Assembly: GCF_004331645.1 (NCBI RefSeq)
Contig: NZ_SJSK01000004.1
Span: 310,001 to 374,000 of the forward strand
From: Pedobacter frigiditerrae
GTDB taxonomy: Bacteria > Bacteroidota > Bacteroidia > Sphingobacteriales > Sphingobacteriaceae
Direction of reading: 5' to 3'
DNA: 64,000 bases
The notes below the pieces were generated by a model. It was not told the DNA's origin, did no database searches, and saw only the letters and a program-made list of their open reading frames with translations. This document shows positions 62,401-64,000 of this stretch, in pieces. Within the stretch, counting starts at the first letter, position 1; each line of letters begins with the position of its first letter. The position numbers and the translations under genes are program-made.

Positions 62401-62945
62401 TCTGCAATAGAAAATACCCGAACAGAAGCGCCCAAAAGATTACCATAACTTCCGGTAGGCACATTAGGGCTTGCCATGATCCTTACTTCATATCCATCGC
62501 GATAAACTGGATCTTGGGCAACTGCATTCCAATTTAATCGGATTGTACCTGATGTAAGGGGAATTGTTATTTCAGGCGTCCACATCCAATCATCTGCTTG
62601 CCCTATCGGCGAGTAGTAAGATGTACTGAAAGCCGCAGAATCAATTACAGAATGAGAAAAATCATCTCTTCTTTCCCAAGCTTGATTTACATAATTCACC
62701 AATGGGTTAGGAGTGCGCCCATCAAGATTAAATAATAGCCAACCGCTTGGAAAAACATAGGTTCCAGCACCTCCTGCTGTTGGTCCGTTAGTATGATCAA
62801 AGTCTTCGAAAAAAATAACCTGCCCATAAGCTGGAAGCATCCCAAACAAAAAAGAAATGAGCAAAATGAGCTTCCGTAAGGGATTAACAAAACCACTAGA
62901 CATATGTGTTTGCATCTTCAAAGTTATTAGTAACAGTTTTTTCAT
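56439..62945 (-). CDS. giant secreted MBG-repeat adhesin with T9SS type B sorting domain
   Basis: 2168 residues. A signal segment (about 22-42, LRKLILLISFLFGMLPAYGQ) is preceded by an unusually long head; ATG 62945 and internal ATG codons are all possible starts. Domains in order: choice-anchor-like (about 45-225), right-handed beta-helix (240-700), a long array of MBG and Big2-like units (720-1980), a PKD/Ig-like unit (1985-2075) and the CHU_C gliding/sorting domain (NILTPNGDGVNDLW, about 2085-2168), which directs export by T9SS. Likely a surface adhesin or gliding-type protein served by the adjacent PorP/SprF. A 35-codon ORF ends 6 bases upstream. Confidence 0.93.
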   Translation of the reverse strand: MKKLLLITLKMQTHMSSGFVNPLRKLILLISFLFGMLPAYGQVIFFEDFDHTNGPTAGGAGTYVFPSGWLLFNLDGRTPNPLVNYVNQAWERRDDFSHSVIDSAAFSTSYYSPIGQADDWMWTPEITIPLTSGTIRLNWNAVAQDPVYRDGYEVRIMASPNVPTGSYGNLLGASVRVFSIAEENSSWTNREIALDAYKGQKIRIAFRNNSVDKFLLLIDDVKVEEKAVPYTPLITPNANIVYVNRAINSGSANGSSWANAVPELADALLAAKTNTTIKEIWVAGGTYKPKYSPQDGANFGTNQGRGNAFLLVNNVKVYGGFAGNESTLAQRNLSITINKSTLSGDFSNDDMVTGSGATLNNTNISDNARHVVISAGNVGTSELDGFTITGGNADQVVSLNINTQQIFQHRGGGLCLMNSAPVLNNLVFQNNRADVGGAIFTNGNAILSLNKLTFLRNLAKAGGALSSENTENLAFFSCNFTGNASVDGSNGFGGAILSSGGTISLHNCQFTNNASSASGGAIFAERLTTVNNTVFASNSGNDAGGAIFIRGINLPGGTTSNFMNCSFINNQSPNGPILNWLLNSTNTGSVFGINFINSIIYNGNNAIQLGSVPHVSFKHSILQHSGSLGSSFALDAVSTSLLNQDPLFTDIDGTDNILGTSDDDFTLRFNSQALGAGSNSLYEAADGNTANNSLATDKDLAGNARLKGINIDLGAYELQSQPQTINPIANLTKTYGDTAFEPGGTSTSGLTLTYVSADNSVAEAYQDATDGNRWKINIKKIGAVNITASQAGGSGYDPATPVVFSLSINKRPVTLVLTSTLVSKQYDANTDATIATSDLSFAVGSIVGADDLSILLTSTTANYNDKNVGTGKAINIPLDNVSLSGTAVGNYQIANTAAITANIGAITQKALTVKANNQTKTYDGAPYSGGNGVAFTGFALGDNEINALNGILAYEGTSQGAINTGNYTIIPKGYTSNNYNITYTNGNLLVTASIANVLNFNAQTGGATVVKTYGDGNINASAVASSNLSASYGSSNTVVASINAQGQVEIKGTGTAVITASQAGDINYQPATSISFTVQVNKKPLDVKANDYSKTFNATPYTGGNGVSYTGFAYGESSAVLTGPLVYAGTSQGAVNTGVYQIIPSGLSANNYDLNYIAGTLNIIQSGSNEITFNSQTAGANLNVTYGNGSIDASAVASSGLTVTYVSSNPAVAQVSNNGTVTVLAAGSTTITASQSGDANQVAATPISFIINVQKKALTITANNANKVYDAQAYATGNGVSYTGFVTGENEQNLQGNLSYTGTAIGATAVGSYFISPTGYTANNYAINYQDGSLTITKAGLSITAEAKTKIYGDADPALTYVSTGLVGTDGLTGVLVRTTGENVGDYVINIGSLSAGGNYSINYTPANLGIGQRTLTITANNQFRTYDGMAYSGGNGLSFVGFSNGDNETNLQGTIIYGGTAQGAINAGNYAIIPSGLSNSNYNVSYVNGTLTIGNSLDNTLAFNAQTTGSTINKTYGDASINASSVASSGLPASYQSSNAAVATVTVNGQVNIVGVGTATITTSQPGNNNYVAATSISFNLSVAKKVLTVSANDFTKIYDGNAYSGGNGVSYSGFVNGETQVVLSGTLSYAGTALGAVNKGSYTIFPGGLSAANYDFNYVAGTLSIEASGNNVITFNSQTAGSTLSATYGDASINAKAVTTSGLVVSYASSNPLVATVDVNGLVKILGAGTSVITASQPGDANRQAATSINFSLNVQKKALSIMANNVNKVYDDIAFVGGNGISYLGFVNGENEQSLQGSLTYLGTAQGAKNVNSYFIVPSGYTSNNYAISYQSGSLTITKAGLTIIAQAKSKVYGEMDPLLTYTVTGLVATDVLTGTLTRSIGENVGSYAVSLGSLSAGTNYIINYTTANLGITKAVLTVTAENKQVCQGLSLPTFTSSYQGFKLNDNENSLTAKPTVSTTANSNSMAGNFILSPIGGQSANYSFVHLNGNLTIYAKPTPVIASNKAGSVSKGETAVLTATGGIIYSWSNANGIISGQNTAVLTIRPTTTTTYTVTVTNANSCIETKNYTVEVRDDFQAIKANNILTPNGDGVNDLWVIENIDMYPNNLVTIFDKAGRILFTQMGYKNSWDGTVNGSPLAEDTYYYVIDFGTNRLKQKGFITIVRE

Positions 62946-62951
62946 AGTGTT

Positions 62952-63059
62952 TCAGATTTGTATAATGCGTCGTTCAAAAAACCACCACACCATGCACATT
63001 GCAATTAATGCAATAAGCATAATGACGACTATCCATTTGTAGTTTTTTGACTGATGCAT
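62952..63059 (-). CDS. 35-residue single-pass membrane protein upstream of the adhesin
   Basis: From ATG 63059, 35 codons end in TGA at 62952, six bases before ATG 62945 of the adhesin. The sequence starts MHQSKNYKWIVVIMLIALI, has a hydrophobic core (about 9-28) and a basic tail (FFERRIIQI), a normal type of small transmembrane protein. Spacing and strand suggest it is co-transcribed with, or acts as leader for, the adhesin. No family recognised. Confidence 0.5.
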   Translation of the reverse strand: MHQSKNYKWIVVIMLIALIAMCMVWWFFERRIIQI

Positions 63060-63397
63060 AGGATAAAATTGACCACTTCTAGTTTTAAAACCAAGGTTTT
63101 GGGGCGGACAAAAAGCGGACAAAGAAGGTGGCAGGTTGGAAGGCTAAAGCTGAAAGACTAAAGATTGAGAAGGTGGATGAAGGGAAGGCGGAAGGAGCAG
63201 AAAGACTAAAGACTAAGAGGCAGATGGTTTAAGTTGGATGATTTAGGGCATCAAATCATAGATTTCTCCTCAACGAAAAATATCATTCGAAATGACGATA
63301 AACATAAACGACAGAGCTGGTTTAAAGGCACCGCTATCAGAAATAGCCGACTTGAAAGATAAAGCGCTCTATACTCCTTTCGGAGAGTGATGGAGGC
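63060..63397. other. 338-base intergenic region upstream of the adhesin locus
   Basis: It holds a GCGGACAAA direct repeat at 63104-63112 and 63115-63123 (11-base period) and a purine-rich tract with GAAAGACTAAAGA twice (63152-63164 and 63200-63212), similar to a tract after murA (39384-39416). No clear -7 box was found. No gene is seen between 63124 and 63397. Confidence 0.5.
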
Positions 63398-64000
63398 CTA
63401 AACTAACCTACAAACAAAATCTTCTAAAACAGCAGTATTACCTAGACTTAAACGTTGTTTTAACCTGCGCTTGCTCCGACCCACACTATCTTTGCTGATG
63501 CCCAAGGTATTTGCAATTTGATTAGTGGTTAGTTTTAAGCATAAAAGTGTAGCCAAACGTTCCTCAGCGGGGTTAATGGTTGGTAACATTTTTTGCAATG
63601 AAGATAAAAATGAGGGATAGGCTTTTGAAAATTCTAACCTAAATTTTTCCCACTCGGTATCGGTTACCAGTGTGTATCGTAAAAGACTTTCGTTCAATTG
63701 TTCATTTCCATCAACCAATTGTTTTTGTAGGTTAACAATTAACTTTTCTTTTTCGATAATATTTTCTGTAAAGCTTAGTATTTGCTCTTTTGCTTGATTT
63801 GCTTCTTGTTCTGCCAGTTTTTGCCTGCGCGCTAATGTTTCTGCTAAATGTTTTTGTTGCAACATTTTACGGTTGTAAAACAACAAGGCTATCACAGTTA
63901 AAAGTACAATGGCTATTAATATAAAATTTCTGGTTAAACGCTGGTTTCTAATTGTATTGTTTGCTTCGTGCAGATGATCTTGCATATCATCAAAAGCTAT
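63398..64000 (-). CDS. C-terminal part of a membrane-anchored HTH (LuxR-like) regulator
   Basis: At least 200 residues; the frame stays open to the right edge, so the N-terminus (often TPR repeats in such proteins) is outside the window. A transmembrane helix (about NFILIAIVLLTVIALLFY) is followed by a long coiled coil and a C-terminal helix-turn-helix (LTTNQIANTLGISKDSVGRSKRRLKQRL) of LuxR/GerE type. Such TPR-TM-coil-HTH proteins are common in Bacteroidota as transcription regulators. It ends upstream of the adhesin locus on the same strand, making local control plausible. Confidence 0.85.
   Translation of the reverse strand: MAFDDMQDHLHEANNTIRNQRLTRNFILIAIVLLTVIALLFYNRKMLQQKHLAETLARRQKLAEQEANQAKEQILSFTENIIEKEKLIVNLQKQLVDGNEQLNESLLRYTLVTDTEWEKFRLEFSKAYPSFLSSLQKMLPTINPAEERLATLLCLKLTTNQIANTLGISKDSVGRSKRRLKQRLSLGNTAVLEDFVCRLV

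Noticed and set aside
1..64000. CRISPR array, tRNA, rRNA, prophage or plasmid genes
   Set aside because: No regularly spaced repeats, no RNA-gene signatures and no phage structural or replication genes were seen. No Cas gene is present.

Overview
The window is an AT-rich chromosomal segment of a Bacteroidota bacterium, most probably a Sphingobacteriaceae member close to Pedobacter. The reasons are: a type IX secretion (T9SS) PorP/SprF protein and two T9SS-sorted proteins; MBG-repeat adhesins; a DUF4290 gene directly before murA; many '...AQ' signal peptides; promoters of the TTTG-N19-TAnnTTTG type with almost no Shine-Dalgarno sequences; and dispersed palindromes typical of the phylum. No rRNA, tRNA, CRISPR array or prophage was seen.

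Layout. 0-5 kb: the tail of a gene entering from the left, three small outer-membrane barrel-like proteins and a large MG2/TonB-plug surface protein. 5-14.3 kb: mostly minus-strand peptidases (M28, S9/DPP4-like), an Fsr-type MFS pump, a lipoprotein polysaccharide deacetylase, a Gre-like factor, a nitroreductase and two unknown genes. 14.5-20.2 kb: an ABC-F ATPase, a Uma2 nuclease, a MORN/TonB_C-like protein, a 49-aa membrane protein, and an ABC ATPase/permease/Cys-protein operon. 20.3-26.6 kb: a SlyD-like isomerase, a DUF255 thioredoxin-fold protein, a dipeptide epimerase, a DUF2807-like protein and a GH25 lysozyme. 26.7-28.6 kb: a small island of four orphan genes separated by attC-like palindromes. 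28.8-41 kb: an M20 dipeptidase, a T9SS-sorted SGNH hydrolase, a YdbS/YdbT-like pair, a RayT transposase carrying its own REP hairpin, UvrD/PcrA helicase, DUF4290-murA, and a cystathionine beta-synthase-like enzyme. 41-46.3 kb: dprA and a BlaI/TlpA-like/M56 operon with a visible operator. 46.3-51.4 kb: a glycosyltransferase-rsmG pair and tgt-lptF/G-EamA. 51.9-64 kb: a metalloprotease/propeller/barrel fusion, a LapA-like protein, PorP, a 2168-aa MBG adhesin with a 35-aa membrane ORF in front of it, and the end of a membrane-anchored HTH regulator.

How genes work together. The strongest functional clusters are: the BlaI-regulated operon, where a repressor operator overlaps a good promoter and precedes a thioredoxin-like lipoprotein-type protein and an M56 sensor protease; the ABC/DUF3299-like trio; the T9SS adhesin locus (regulator, tiny membrane ORF, giant adhesin, PorP/SprF partner); and tgt-lptF/G-EamA, whose genes touch or overlap.

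The observations I would follow first are the cassette-like island at 26.7-28.6 kb, the REP-in-rayT arrangement, the tiny membrane ORF in front of the adhesin, the Tgt that lacks its zinc cysteines, the Asp-type MurA, the one-site ABC-F protein and the tandem BlaI operator. No complete new system could be proven from sequence reading alone.
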